From the NCBI GenBank assembly GCA_947044365.1, contig OX345636.1, positions 52,989,746-53,053,745 of the forward strand: a stretch of DNA of 64,000 nucleotides. The letters run 5' to 3'. Under the pieces are notes generated by a model. That model made no database searches, was not told where the DNA came from, and saw nothing but the letters and a program-made list of their open reading frames with translations. The stretch is from Petrosia ficiformis. Taxonomy: Eukaryota; Porifera; Demospongiae; Haplosclerida; Petrosiidae. Of the stretch, positions 25,509-39,113 are shown piece after piece. The position numbers and the translations under genes are program-made. Numbering within the stretch: the first letter of the stretch is position 1; every line of letters starts with the position of its first letter.

Positions 25509-25918
25509 GGTAGTCTCGAGGCCACGCCCGTTCGCTGGAGAAGGAGGAAACTGTGTAGAAAAAGTTTGCACTTAGGAATGCGGAAATGAATATATTTCAA
25601 TGACTGTCATGTGACCGCGGCGAGATATAAGCTAAGCCTAATAAGCTTAACAATAATTAGTGAGAAAGAAATCGAGAATGGCAGGTGTTCTTGATCCTTT
25701 TTTTACCTGTTGGTATCCCAGTCTGATGACTACATCCTGCAGAACAGCAACTACATCCACCTTCCTTCTCTATGCGTCCATGACAATGAATAATTAATTA
25801 ACATTTCTGCGGTACAGATCACATGATCAAAAGATTCTGATTGGGGCTTCCTACATTCCGGCAAAGCCAAACTTTTTCTACACAGTTTCCCCAGACCGTT
25901 CCTACTCCAGCGAACTAG
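25509..25918. mobile_element. MITE with GTTCGCTGGAG ends (left arm)
   Basis: The ends ggtagtctcgaggccacgcc + cgttcgctggagaagg and the inverse (…ctactccagcgaac) carry a shared inner block, gaaactgtgtagaaaaagttt, on both sides. The core is non-coding. The mirror copy is 41011–41420. Confidence 0.6.
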
Positions 25919-25980
25919 CTGGAAGGCAGCTAATGTCACTCCTGTATTCAAGAAAGGTGATAAGCAGGACCTGTAACAAC
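25916..25980 (+). pseudogene. Tiny non-LTR reverse-transcriptase fragment (left arm)
   Basis: The plus frame reads SWKAANVTPVFKKGDKQDL and then a stop. This matches the conserved 'WK-x-A-x-V-x-P-x-F-K-K-G-D' block of non-LTR reverse transcriptases. It is only about 20 codons and dead. The mirror copy is at 40949–41013 on the minus strand. Confidence 0.6.
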
Positions 25981-26999
25981 TTTTTTTAGTGGTCAATATT
26001 GTTTAACTAGTCCACACAGCTTCAGGGTTGGAAGCATCCCCCTAAAACGTCAGGAGATTATACGAGATTATAGTACTAGCAGGTTTAGCCAACCCCAAAA
26101 ATTTAGCGCATGGGATTAGCTTCCCCGCAAACAAAAACCTGCGCTTTTTAGATTGGTATGGGAACACGCCTTGATACATGTGGTCCTAAGACGTTTCGCA
26201 TTAATATTCATTAACTGCCTGTTAACTTTGATGATTTTGGATGTTCACTGACAACAGTTTGGAATTGGCAATTAAAAATGTGTATTTCAGAAAAACTTCA
26301 CCATGCAAGGAAGTATTATGGTAACCTTTATGAATTTCTACTGGAAATTATTAGTCAAATTTTTCAAGCCATTCTTGAGCTAAATCTCCTTTGCGAAGGA
26401 GATATGATAAATTCAGCAACAACTAGACTTATACATTGAGCAACTAGTGGGCATGTCATTTGATCATGAGACACAAAATCTGGCAAAGGAGTCTGTCATT
26501 AAATTTTATAGTGTGCTGCATAGGCTTTATTTTTGTATTTGAATATAAATCTAGTCCCATTTTTGACACATAGAACACTCAAAATATCTTGAATTTAAAC
26601 GTTGTCAGAAGGAATAGAAAAGAAAATCAACAATGAAACTATATACTGAGTATGCTAACAATAATTTTTGAACTGATGAACATACTGAAAAACGAAGGAA
26701 AAGATTAACTGTCTAAATTTATCTGATGTGTTTTTACATATCTAGGTAGTTTATAGCTTTAGAGCAAACTGGTTTGTTTTTGCATCTGTTATACTTAATT
26801 ATGAAGTATTATCTACTAAGTAGACATTAGACCAATTGTATATAGCACATATCAGACATTTCTTATTGTTGTTAATGTTATCTTGTTTTTTAAAAAACAT
26901 AACAAAACTAGCTCCCATTTACTAATTAGGTGTATAATAAAGTCAATGACACTGACTAGCAGCAAAAAACTCTCTTCAAATAATGATTAGATTGGGTAT

Positions 27000-27240
27000 T
27001 TATAGGTGGTACAAAACAGAAAATAGTGCTACAGAAGCAATGAAACAATGAAAGACATGTAATTATAATTATAATCAAAACACTATAGAGACCATCAGGA
27101 TAGAGACATATGTATAATCAATAACAATAGTTCAATCAGTGTGTTCAGGTCCATGACAGTTATAACAAGTTAAACCATACAAGCACTTCAGTACATGTAT
27201 TAAAAATGTAATGAGCTTCATTGTTTGTTTATGAGTGTTA
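27000..27240 (-). pseudogene. 3'-end fragment of the Death–ankyrin gene (left arm)
   Basis: Read on the minus strand it matches the last codons and 3' flank of the gene at 22531–25068: cactcataaacaaacaat, then tattgttattga, tctctatagtgttttgatta and ttctgttttgtacc in the same order, at roughly 80 per cent or better by eye. It carries no useful reading frame. Mirror copy at 39660–39900. Confidence 0.7.
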
Positions 27241-27786
27241 ATAATAAATAAATAGCTATCAAGAATTTTTTAAATGAAAATATCACCTAAAATGGAATTC
27301 TGTTTTTATTCCTTTCCGTCTGGTTGATTTACTAACAAGACCACAGAATGGAGGAAATTAGCTAGTTCTTCATGGTTTTCTATATTGAGTAAACAAAATA
27401 CCAGTTTTTTACACCACAAGGTTGTTGTATAGATGGGTAAGCACCCACCTTTGTGTAACAAACCACACTTGTGGTATGAAATGGTATGTCCTTGGAACAT
27501 TATCGCGATGCATAGACTATTCTTCAAGTATTGATAATTGGTTAACTACAATAACATATCCTCTTGGTTTCCTTTATGGGCCCAGTTTTAAAGTGACATT
27601 ATAAACAGTTTAATCTCTAAATAAACTATTACAATTGCAGTGGATTATGAGATAATGAAACTGTGAATCATAGTAGCCATAGCTAGATAATTTTATATAT
27701 AATAATTTTACATTTAACTTCCATTGAAACCTTTAAAATTGAAACCACTCCACCCACTCCGATATAACAAGATATATAGAGAAAAA

Positions 27787-28085
27787 GTATCTCCATGACT
27801 GCTTTGTGGTGTCTGGCATTCAGTAATTATGGCTAACTTTATGATGTCTGAAACACATCAGTGTATTGTAGTTATTATCTACTCTGTTTACCTTTTAAAG
27901 AACCTTGTAGAACTTTAGGAATATATTTCAGGTAGAACAGCTAGCTAATAGTTCCAGTTTCTACGCAAGCTACACAGCTTTCTTTCTGCAGCTGGAGTGC
28001 TGGTCTGTAGAGCTTGAGCGCGCGTTCTTTTGTGGTGTGCTCCGATCAAATTCATTGGATTGTGTGATGTGTATCATAGTGGAGA
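27787..28085 (-). mobile_element. MITE, 'CCCTATGATTGC' family, copy 5 (left arm)
   Basis: It begins gtatctccatgactgctttg. The core includes ccttttaaagaaccttgtag and ggaatatatttcagg as in the other copies. The distal terminal repeat is lost near 28085. The mirror is 38815–39113. Confidence 0.65.
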
Positions 28086-28231
28086 CTACTGAACTTTCAA
28101 GATTGCTTTGCTGTCTGGCTAAACTAACGAAGAAATATTAAACATTCTGTAGGTGTTACAATGATGATTGGTCTATACAGTAAGTAGCAAAAATAATAAT
28201 ATTATAATTACTTATCTATCACATAAAATAT

Positions 28232-28655
28232 GATCTGCTCTGCGAAAACCAGTCTTATGAATGAAGATTTTAAAATTGATTTTTGCCTGAATAGAGCATT
28301 AAATTAGCTCTAGAATGATATATTATACATTCCAATCATGTAAAAGACAAAGCTACAGTGAGCTATTAAACCATTCTAGTCACAAATACTTCATTTGGAG
28401 AAAAATGCAATTAAATTAATTTTTTAACTATTAAAATTAATGATTAGCAATTTATTTAGCAGTATAGCTAGCGAAGTACAGAGAGGTCTCTATGATTTGC
28501 TAAAGGTATCAGAAGACAAGTATGAAATTTATGAAGCTTTTTTATGTAATAGAACAGTGATTGCCAAAGTAATTCAGAACAGTCTACTTTCCCTCATATC
28601 TAGATCTCCAAATTAAATTTTGATCCATAAGACTGGTTTTCGCGAACCGGTCACA
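28232..28655. mobile_element. MITE with GCGAAAACCAGTCTTATG ends (left arm)
   Basis: The inverted ends share gcgaaaaccagtcttatg (starting 28246; inverse near 28628–28645) around a non-coding 400-bp core. The mirror is at 38245–38668. A fragment of the same family lies at 51493–51637. Confidence 0.75.
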
Positions 28656-29729
28656 AATTAAATATTAATAATAATTATGAATTAATAGTTTTATGTGAGT
28701 TATAGCTAGCTATAACACATACCACTCAATTCTTGGGTTTACAGTCACATCCCTTGGTCCTAGAAAGGTAGGGCTGATATTACAAACCTCTTGACTGCAT
28801 GTTGATTCCCTTCACCTCAAGTATCATTGTGATTTAGCTTCTTAATGATATTTATATTCATCTGACCATGCCCATAATAAAATACTGTCTTTTCCAGTAT
28901 ATGAATGACAAATGTATATACAAGAAAGTAAAAGGCACTTGACACGAATGTTTAATTACATTTCCCTATATGCAACTTATGTTTAATTCTAGTTGCAAAT
29001 GGCTATTTTACTTTTGTGGCGGTATCTGATAAGCAATACTCATACACTGTTGATAATTCAGTTATCTTGTCTATACAACTGCATTGCAATGCGAACATAT
29101 TAGTCTGACAACATATATGATTAGCTATTGTATATTATATTGCAATCAGAAACTCAAGTACATGTTATAACACTGCCATATCTGATTTACAGTAACCAAG
29201 CCAAGTCCATAGGCTTGAGGGCAAGGATACTATAAATCAGGCAGAACCCTCCTAGAGGTGTTATCAACAGATTTGTGTAATGATATTGAGTGGGTGAACA
29301 TGGTTACTTAGTTGGTTATTTGACCACACATCAAAACTCGTTCAATTAGTTTGGTTTTTGCAGTGTGCAAATCACAGGAATATAAGAAAAACCACAAGGT
29401 ACAACAGATTTTAGCACCGGCAATTTTATATATATATATATATCTATTCAACACTATAATAATTATTTAATATTGATGAGTATCACCTCTTTTGTAACCA
29501 GACTGGTTTCTTATTATTCAACAGCGATATTTTAACAATATCATATTAATTGTAGTACATGTATTGCTAAAAAAATGTTCTTATAATAGAAATGTAAACT
29601 TATCTAGCCAAGTTTAAGAAAAATACCAAAACATCATAATATCATTGATAAAACTTCACACAATAAAAGAAAATATGTAATCTAAAATAATTATTGAGAG
29701 CAATTAATGTATAGCAAGCAATAGCTAGT

Positions 29730-30313
29730 TCAAATCATCTTTACTCCACCATCGCCAAAAGCAATCAGCTTCTGAAGAGGAGCATAAACATCCAAACCAG
29801 GCTGATATGACACTAGTGTGAATGTAGTAGTGTCTCCCTCAATGACAACATACACAACGATATGATAGCATTGCATGTCTACAACTGTTTCAACCTAAAG
29901 TATAGAGAATAAATTATTTAATAATTTCTGTTCCATACCTAGATTCATACTAAACTTTCTTCTCTACACTGTTATTATAATGATCAGCATGCATTTATAA
30001 AATAATAGTTAAAGAATTATTTAGTTGCAGATAATTTAATACATGTATGACACAGCTATATAATTGTTTTAATGTACCTTGATATAATAGCATGAATCCG
30101 AAGATGGAGGATTCTGAAATGGTGTCACACGGTATGTCAGAGCTTTATATGTTGGAAACTGTTCACCAGCTTTTTGTTCAAGAGTGAATTTCACCTGTGT
30201 ACAAATAGATCCTAGTATGTGTACCACTTCACCATAATTACTTAACTAACCTTGTCTGCTATTTCCTGAACCTCCTTACCAGCAGGAAAAATAGCACTCA
30301 TTTTGTTTGCCAT
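29730..30313 (-). CDS. Stefin (type-1 cystatin)-like protein, left-arm copy
   Basis: Three exons, 30251–30313, 30078–30194 and 29730–29894, all phase 0 with GT–AG introns, give 114 residues and a TGA. No signal peptide, so cytosolic like stefins. EVQEIADKVKFTLEQKAG matches the first stefin helix; YKALTYRV, CYYIKVETV and CYHIVVYVV are the following strands; LVSYQPGLDVYAPLQ matches the C-terminal region. Stefins block papain-type cysteine proteases by wedging an N-terminal Gly, a QxVxG loop and a second loop into the active site. The QxVxG loop is absent here, with TPFQNPPSSDS in its place, so inhibition is doubtful. It is the reverse-complement twin of 36587–37170. Confidence 0.82.
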
Positions 30314-32440
30314 CACTATAGTTTTCTGATATAGTTATTATCAGCTTTAATCCCAGTAGCTATGTGTACCAATGTTTCTTTGGTGGGTAATGTATTGTAA
30401 TGCTCCATGCCTTTTATAGTCTTTGAAGCATTATCATAATGTATAGACTATTCTTCAAGTATTGATAATTGGTTAACTGTAACAACATTTCCTTTTGGTT
30501 TCCTCCATAGGTTTTAAATTACATTGCAATATAATTATACACCTGTTAGTTATGCCAGAAAGGCAGAAACCTTCATATATATAGTATAACCTATACATAT
30601 CTTAACTCCTTAAGTATGATCTCTTAAACTACTTCTTCATAATGGTAAAAGTAGCTTGCTATAATAATAGTTTCCTTCCCCATAGTGATAGACACCTATT
30701 CTTCTAAGGTGCTAAATTTGTTTAATATAAATTATTGTAAATAGTTCAGTCATGAAGAGTCAAGTAATTGTATTTGGACTACAATTACAGTGCTTGAAAT
30801 AAGATTTGAAAGTGTTCAGCAGAATCATGTGTCTCACTAATCTGCATTGTACCTATTTATGTCTTATGAGGTATAGAAGTAACCCACTAGGCCATGACTA
30901 ATAATTAGCCTCACTATCAGTTAATGTACTTATTTTCTATAACTAATCAGATGAATTGTCCAGTCAATGCAATTTTGTCCAGACAGGGAGGTGAAATGGC
31001 TGGAAAATGGCAAATTGGTGGACATTATTTCAAGCACTGTAAATATAATACTTGCACATACATCTCATCGTATTTGGATCACTATATGGAGCAAATATTA
31101 GTTTATTGTGGTGCAAATATAATGAGGTGTATGTGTAAATGCTATTATAGCCCAAACACAATTATTTGTGCCATGAAACTGTGCACACTAACACATAATT
31201 TCAATCAGATTTTATGTTAGATGTCAAGCACCATAATAATTATAAATCCATTTAACACAAGAATTGTTTAATTGAAAATTAGGGAAATATTACCCAAAAG
31301 GAATTCTCTTTTCCGTCTGAATGATTTAGTAAAACTAATTACTGATTAGACTAAAGAATGGCGGAAATTAGTTCTTTGTGGGTTTCTATATCGAGCAATG
31401 AGTAAATAAAATACTTTAGAGAATTAGTTAGATACTTATTTATTATTAACAAAATGAATACCGCTGAATTCCATATCATAATGTATTCAATACATTTTGT
31501 TACAGTAGTGATTATACATGTGAAATATCAGTAACTATTGTTTTTAAGATTTTAAGATTGTAAATGTATGTAGTTGTCAGCTTCAGTAGTTCATTGATTA
31601 GTGGAAATGTTTTGTGTATTTTATATAATTATATAATATATTATATTAATTATAAAATGCATGAACATCTCCATTAATCAGTGAACATTATTTACAGGTA
31701 TTTCCAGTAAATCCTATTTATTCCTGCTAATGCACAGGCTTAAAATTTATACTTATAATTATAATTTAAAATTAGATTTATTTCTGTATAGTGTCCTATG
31801 TATAATCTGTCTCTTACTATATTACTACACATATAACAAGTTAACAGTGTATAACTATTCATCTACTAGAAATTTCAGACCATCTTGTATTATTATAGGG
31901 TCACTAAACACTTGTAAGCTACTTTTATAGTTAAGAATTCATTGACATCAAATGTATAAGCTTTACCCTTTTTAGATTAGTTATTATTTATGGTAGGGTA
32001 AATTGTACCTAGATGAAAATGGATGATGATTATCACATTATAGCTAGTTGTTGTGATGAAAGAAACAATGCATGTATTCATGAAGAATTTGCTAAAACAA
32101 TAATTACAAATTAGAATTTCCAGAGACTATTACACTATACATGTATTATAGTTTTGAAGAGGACCTAATTTTGGCATGATAATTTTCCACATTTTTAATT
32201 TTTAAAACTCTTGTGTTAAAATGGAGTAATGTGCTTGAATTCTTACTAAACTTAAAATCTGATTGGAATTATATGTTAGTGTCCACAGTTTCATTGCAAA
32301 AATATAGTTGAATTTGGACTCAATTTATTTCCTCCATTCTGTGGTCTCATTAGTAATTATTTATGGAAAGGTGTGAAAGCAGAATCCCAGTTTGGGTGTA
32401 ATCTTTTGGTCATTATGGGGAATATACCTACTATTCTCCC

Positions 32441-32640
32441 NNNNNNNNNNNNNNNNNNNNNNNNNNNNNNNNNNNNNNNNNNNNNNNNNNNNNNNNNNNN
32501 NNNNNNNNNNNNNNNNNNNNNNNNNNNNNNNNNNNNNNNNNNNNNNNNNNNNNNNNNNNNNNNNNNNNNNNNNNNNNNNNNNNNNNNNNNNNNNNNNNNN
32601 NNNNNNNNNNNNNNNNNNNNNNNNNNNNNNNNNNNNNNNN
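32441..32640. other. Assembly gap (200 N)
   Basis: A run of exactly 200 N. The 606 bp before it (31835–32440) and after it (32641–33246) are the same sequence, so the gap joins two overlapping contig ends and hides no missing sequence. Any frame read across it is meaningless. Confidence 0.97.
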
Positions 32641-33246
32641 AACAAGTTAACAGTGTATAACTATTCATCTACTAGAAATTTCAGACCATCTTGTATTATT
32701 ATAGGGTCACTAAACACTTGTAAGCTACTTTTATAGTTAAGAATTCATTGACATCAAATGTATAAGCTTTACCCTTTTTAGATTAGTTATTATTTATGGT
32801 AGGGTAAATTGTACCTAGATGAAAATGGATGATGATTATCACATTATAGCTAGTTGTTGTGATGAAAGAAACAATGCATGTATTCATGAAGAATTTGCTA
32901 AAACAATAATTACAAATTAGAATTTCCAGAGACTATTACACTATACATGTATTATAGTTTTGAAGAGGACCTAATTTTGGCATGATAATTTTCCACATTT
33001 TTAATTTTTAAAACTCTTGTGTTAAAATGGAGTAATGTGCTTGAATTCTTACTAAACTTAAAATCTGATTGGAATTATATGTTAGTGTCCACAGTTTCAT
33101 TGCAAAAATATAGTTGAATTTGGACTCAATTTATTTCCTCCATTCTGTGGTCTCATTAGTAATTATTTATGGAAAGGTGTGAAAGCAGAATCCCAGTTTG
33201 GGTGTAATCTTTTGGTCATTATGGGGAATATACCTACTATTCTCCC
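32641..33246. repeat. Redundant copy of 31835–32440 (unmerged contig overlap)
   Basis: Begins aacaagttaacagtg, as at 31835, and follows it base for base to the point where the upstream contig stops. The offset is 806. The mirror arm (34280–41684) carries this segment only once. Confidence 0.9.
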
Positions 33247-33426
33247 CACAGGTAAACCATTCAGCTTGAACAAAGATTTACACCATTTAAAATTATTCGG
33301 CTCATTAACTAATAGTGTGGGAAGCTATTTGTGATTTGAGAACATTGGATTCTATAGGAACAAAATTATATTAATGATTAATCATACTTTTATAGTATCA
33401 AAGATTCTGTAATGGAGGAGAAAATT

Positions 33427-34279
33427 ACTTGACTTTTTCCATATATGTACAACACAGTTTAACTAGATCAAATTTTACTAATTTTGTAGTTAGCCACAAA
33501 ATCATTTCTTCTTGGTCTCAATAATTGGTTTTTTTTACATCATATTATGGTTACATCTGTTTGTGTTGTGTAATGCCGCCTTATTTGAGTGCGATAACAT
33601 GCACATACATGTATATAATAAATTTGTATTCAGCTTACACACAGTGCAAATGTGGTCTACATAATATCAAAAGGTGTGAATAGTAACCTTCCATCATGTC
33701 TCCCATTATGATGTATTGCACTTGTTTAAACAACATTAGTTATAACAACATTTCCTTATAGTTTCCTTCAACACTGTGATCAGAAATTAATGTTTTAAAT
33801 AGAATTGTTTTTTGATCATGATTACACTATTTCATGACTTGTACACATGCACAAGGCTTATATACACTTCTCCCTCCACCATTCCTATACATTGTATATA
33901 AATTATCAAAATATGTGTTGTATATCTCTCTAATATCTCGAGCTGCCTAAATAGTGTCTGCAATTTTTAAAGAAAATATAATGCTTTTACAGTTGGTAGT
34001 TATAGTGATTTTTTATGCATGCATTGTTCCTTCTACATGTCTATGTAGCAATCACGTGATAAAGTACTTAAAACATTTGCATGCATATGCACTTAATCTT
34101 TTTAAATACAAAGTATATATATAATTATAAACCTGTTAAGTTTTACTTAGTACAGAAATAGCAATTCTTTAGTTAAATAGTTTGTTGTATATACTAGAAA
34201 TTATTTTGGTGAAAAGTATAGTTATATATACATACCTTTGAGGCCTTTGAGGCCTAAAGCTGATTCAAAGTGCTATCCG
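33427..34279. other. Unique spacer between palindrome arms
   Basis: 853 bp of AT-rich DNA without a counterpart in the arms. No reading frame, RNA gene or terminal repeat is recognised. The inner junctions are sharp: pairing runs to 33426/34280 and stops. Confidence 0.8.
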
Positions 34280-36586
34280 AATTTTCTCCTCCATTACAGA
34301 ATCTTTGATACTATAAAAGTATGATTAATCATTAATATAATTTTGTTCCTATAGAATCCAATGTTCTCAAATCACAAATAGCTTCCCACACTATTAGTTA
34401 ATGAGCCGAATAATTTTAAATGGTGTAAATCTTTGTTCAAGCTGAATGGTTTACCTGTGGGGAGAATAGTAGGTATATTCCCCATAATGACCAAAAGATT
34501 ACACCCAAACTGGGATTCTGCTTTCACACCTTTCCATAAATAATTACTAATGAGACCACAGAATGGAGGAAATAAATTGAGTCCAAATTCAACTATATTT
34601 TTGCAATGAAACTGTGGACACTAACATATAATTCCAATCAGATTTTAAGTTTAGTAAGAATTCAAGCACATTACTCCATTTTAACACAAGAGTTTTAAAA
34701 ATTAAAAATGTGGAAAATTATCATGCCAAAATTAGGTCCTCTTCAAAACTATAATACATGTATAGTGTAATAGTCTCTGGAAATTCTAATTTGTAATTAT
34801 TGTTTTAGCAAATTCTTCATGAATACATGCATTGTTTCTTTCATCACAACAACTAGCTATAATGTGATAATCATCATCCATTTTCATCTAGGTACAATTT
34901 ACCCTACCATAAATAATAACTAATCTAAAAAGGGTAAAGCTTATACATTTGATGTCAATGAATTCTTAACTATAAAAGTAGCTTACAAGTGTTTAGTGAC
35001 CCTATAATAATACAAGATGGTCTGAAATTTCTAGTAGATGAATAGTTATACACTGTTAACTTGTTATATGTGTAGTAATATAGTAAGAGACAGATTATAC
35101 ATAGGACACTATACAGAAATAAATCTAATTTTAAATTATAATTATAAGTATAAATTTTAAGCCTGTGCATTAGCAGGAATAAATAGGATTTACTGGAAAT
35201 ACCTGTAAATAATGTTCACTGATTAATGGAGATGTTCATGCATTTTATAATTAATATAATATATTATATAATTATATAAAATACACAAAACATTTCCACT
35301 AATCAATGAACTACTGAAGCTGACAACTACATACATTTACAATCTTAAAATCTTAAAAACAATAGTTACTGATATTTCACATGTATAATCACTACTGTAA
35401 CAAAATGTATTGAATACATTATGATATGGAATTCAGCGGTATTCATTTTGTTAATAATAAATAAGTATCTAACTAATTCTCTAAAGTATTTTATTTACTC
35501 ATTGCTCGATATAGAAACCCACAAAGAACTAATTTCCGCCATTCTTTAGTCTAATCAGTAATTAGTTTTACTAAATCATTCAGACGGAAAAGAGAATTCC
35601 TTTTGGGTAATATTTCCCTAATTTTCAATTAAACAATTCTTGTGTTAAATGGATTTATAATTATTATGGTGCTTGACATCTAACATAAAATCTGATTGAA
35701 ATTATGTGTTAGTGTGCACAGTTTCATGGCACAAATAATTGTGTTTGGGCTATAATAGCATTTACACATACACCTCATTATATTTGCACCACAATAAACT
35801 AATATTTGCTCCATATAGTGATCCAAATACGATGAGATGTATGTGCAAGTATTATATTTACAGTGCTTGAAATAATGTCCACCAATTTGCCATTTTCCAG
35901 CCATTTCACCTCCCTGTCTGGACAAAATTGCATTGACTGGACAATTCATCTGATTAGTTATAGAAAATAAGTACATTAACTGATAGTGAGGCTAATTATT
36001 AGTCATGGCCTAGTGGGTTACTTCTATACCTCATAAGACATAAATAGGTACAATGCAGATTAGTGAGACACATGATTCTGCTGAACACTTTCAAATCTTA
36101 TTTCAAGCACTGTAATTGTAGTCCAAATACAATTACTTGACTCTTCATGACTGAACTATTTACAATAATTTATATTAAACAAATTTAGCACCTTAGAAGA
36201 ATAGGTGTCTATCACTATGGGGAAGGAAACTATTATTATAGCAAGCTACTTTTACCATTATGAAGAAGTAGTTTAAGAGATCATACTTAAGGAGTTAAGA
36301 TATGTATAGGTTATACTATATATATGAAGGTTTCTGCCTTTCTGGCATAACTAACAGGTGTATAATTATATTGCAATGTAATTTAAAACCTATGGAGGAA
36401 ACCAAAAGGAAATGTTGTTACAGTTAACCAATTATCAATACTTGAAGAATAGTCTATACATTATGATAATGCTTCAAAGACTATAAAAGGCATGGAGCAT
36501 TACAATACATTACCCACCAAAGAAACATTGGTACACATAGCTACTGGGATTAAAGCTGATAATAACTATATCAGAAAACTATAGTG

Positions 36587-37170
36587 ATGGCAAACAAAAT
36601 GAGTGCTATTTTTCCTGCTGGTAAGGAGGTTCAGGAAATAGCAGACAAGGTTAGTTAAGTAATTATGGTGAAGTGGTACACATACTAGGATCTATTTGTA
36701 CACAGGTGAAATTCACTCTTGAACAAAAAGCTGGTGAACAGTTTCCAACATATAAAGCTCTGACATACCGTGTGACACCATTTCAGAATCCTCCATCTTC
36801 GGATTCATGCTATTATATCAAGGTACATTAAAACAATTATATAGCTGTGTCATACATGTATTAAATTATCTGCAACTAAATAATTCTTTAACTATTATTT
36901 TATAAATGCATGCTGATCATTATAATAACAGTGTAGAGAAGAAAGTTTAGTATGAATCTAGGTATGGAACAGAAATTATTAAATAATTTATTCTCTATAC
37001 TTTAGGTTGAAACAGTTGTAGACATGCAATGCTATCATATCGTTGTGTATGTTGTCATTGAGGGAGACACTACTACATTCACACTAGTGTCATATCAGCC
37101 TGGTTTGGATGTTTATGCTCCTCTTCAGAAGCTGATTGCTTTTGGCGATGGTGGAGTAAAGATGATTTGA
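36587..37170 (+). CDS. Stefin (type-1 cystatin)-like protein, right-arm copy
   Basis: Exons 36587–36649, 36706–36822 and 37006–37170, all phase 0, encode the same 114 residues as the left-arm copy; the short introns also match. The first ATG is used; a second Met is four codons on. The stefin helix and strands are as described for 29730–30313, and the QxVxG protease-binding loop is likewise missing. If the palindrome is real these are two identical, convergently mirrored genes about 6.3 kb apart. If it is an assembly error there is one gene. Confidence 0.82.
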
Positions 37171-38244
37171 ACTAGCTATTGCTTGCTATACATTAATTGC
37201 TCTCAATAATTATTTTAGATTACATATTTTCTTTTATTGTGTGAAGTTTTATCAATGATATTATGATGTTTTGGTATTTTTCTTAAACTTGGCTAGATAA
37301 GTTTACATTTCTATTATAAGAACATTTTTTTAGCAATACATGTACTACAATTAATATGATATTGTTAAAATATCGCTGTTGAATAATAAGAAACCAGTCT
37401 GGTTACAAAAGAGGTGATACTCATCAATATTAAATAATTATTATAGTGTTGAATAGATATATATATATATATAAAATTGCCGGTGCTAAAATCTGTTGTA
37501 CCTTGTGGTTTTTCTTATATTCCTGTGATTTGCACACTGCAAAAACCAAACTAATTGAACGAGTTTTGATGTGTGGTCAAATAACCAACTAAGTAACCAT
37601 GTTCACCCACTCAATATCATTACACAAATCTGTTGATAACACCTCTAGGAGGGTTCTGCCTGATTTATAGTATCCTTGCCCTCAAGCCTATGGACTTGGC
37701 TTGGTTACTGTAAATCAGATATGGCAGTGTTATAACATGTACTTGAGTTTCTGATTGCAATATAATATACAATAGCTAATCATATATGTTGTCAGACTAA
37801 TATGTTCGCATTGCAATGCAGTTGTATAGACAAGATAACTGAATTATCAACAGTGTATGAGTATTGCTTATCAGATACCGCCACAAAAGTAAAATAGCCA
37901 TTTGCAACTAGAATTAAACATAAGTTGCATATAGGGAAATGTAATTAAACATTCGTGTCAAGTGCCTTTTACTTTCTTGTATATACATTTGTCATTCATA
38001 TACTGGAAAAGACAGTATTTTATTATGGGCATGGTCAGATGAATATAAATATCATTAAGAAGCTAAATCACAATGATACTTGAGGTGAAGGGAATCAACA
38101 TGCAGTCAAGAGGTTTGTAATATCAGCCCTACCTTTCTAGGACCAAGGGATGTGACTGTAAACCCAAGAATTGAGTGGTATGTGTTATAGCTAGCTATAA
38201 CTCACATAAAACTATTAATTCATAATTATTATTAATATTTAATT

Positions 38245-38668
38245 TGTGACCGGTTCGCGAAAACCAGTCTTATGGATCAAAATTTAATTTGGAGATCTAG
38301 ATATGAGGGAAAGTAGACTGTTCTGAATTACTTTGGCAATCACTGTTCTATTACATAAAAAAGCTTCATAAATTTCATACTTGTCTTCTGATACCTTTAG
38401 CAAATCATAGAGACCTCTCTGTACTTCGCTAGCTATACTGCTAAATAAATTGCTAATCATTAATTTTAATAGTTAAAAAATTAATTTAATTGCATTTTTC
38501 TCCAAATGAAGTATTTGTGACTAGAATGGTTTAATAGCTCACTGTAGCTTTGTCTTTTACATGATTGGAATGTATAATATATCATTCTAGAGCTAATTTA
38601 ATGCTCTATTCAGGCAAAAATCAATTTTAAAATCTTCATTCATAAGACTGGTTTTCGCAGAGCAGATC
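38245..38668. mobile_element. MITE with GCGAAAACCAGTCTTATG ends (right arm)
   Basis: Mirror of 28232–28655, with the same inverted ends and non-coding core. Confidence 0.75.
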
Positions 38669-38814
38669 ATATTTTATGTGATAGATAAGTAATTATAATA
38701 TTATTATTTTTGCTACTTACTGTATAGACCAATCATCATTGTAACACCTACAGAATGTTTAATATTTCTTCGTTAGTTTAGCCAGACAGCAAAGCAATCT
38801 TGAAAGTTCAGTAG

Positions 38815-39113
38815 TCTCCACTATGATACACATCACACAATCCAATGAATTTGATCGGAGCACACCACAAAAGAACGCGCGCTCAAGCTCTACAGACCAG
38901 CACTCCAGCTGCAGAAAGAAAGCTGTGTAGCTTGCGTAGAAACTGGAACTATTAGCTAGCTGTTCTACCTGAAATATATTCCTAAAGTTCTACAAGGTTC
39001 TTTAAAAGGTAAACAGAGTAGATAATAACTACAATACACTGATGTGTTTCAGACATCATAAAGTTAGCCATAATTACTGAATGCCAGACACCACAAAGCA
39101 GTCATGGAGATAC
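38815..39113 (+). mobile_element. MITE, 'CCCTATGATTGC' family, copy 6 (right arm)
   Basis: Mirror of 27787–28085. The right terminal repeat caaagcagtcatggagatac is intact and the left end is missing. Confidence 0.65.

Larger units (their letters stand above)
25245..33426. repeat. Left arm of large inverted repeat
   Basis: Pairs base for base with 34280–41684. Identical open frames appear in both arms (for example 30924–31220 against 35680–35976). Mapped pairs sum to 66900 until the gap, to 67706 beyond it, and to 66929 outside a 29-bp difference at 26172/26173. The apparent length includes 806 redundant bases (gap plus duplicated overlap), so the true arm is about 7.4 kb. Apart from the stefin-like gene and the elements listed separately I see no coding sequence in it. 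It is either a young genomic palindrome or an assembly of two haplotypes in inverted order. Confidence 0.93.

Noticed and set aside
25916..25980. Host gene exon in each palindrome arm
   Set aside because: The peptide is the WK-x-A-x-V-x-P-x-F-K-K-G-D block of non-LTR reverse transcriptases; too short and closed by a stop.
30924..31220. 98-codon frame identical in both palindrome arms as a gene
   Set aside because: Identity follows from the palindrome itself; composition is AT-rich and no motif is seen, so conservation is no evidence of coding.
32357..32736. Open frames running through the N gap
   Set aside because: Translation of N; the gap is an artefact of overlapping contigs.
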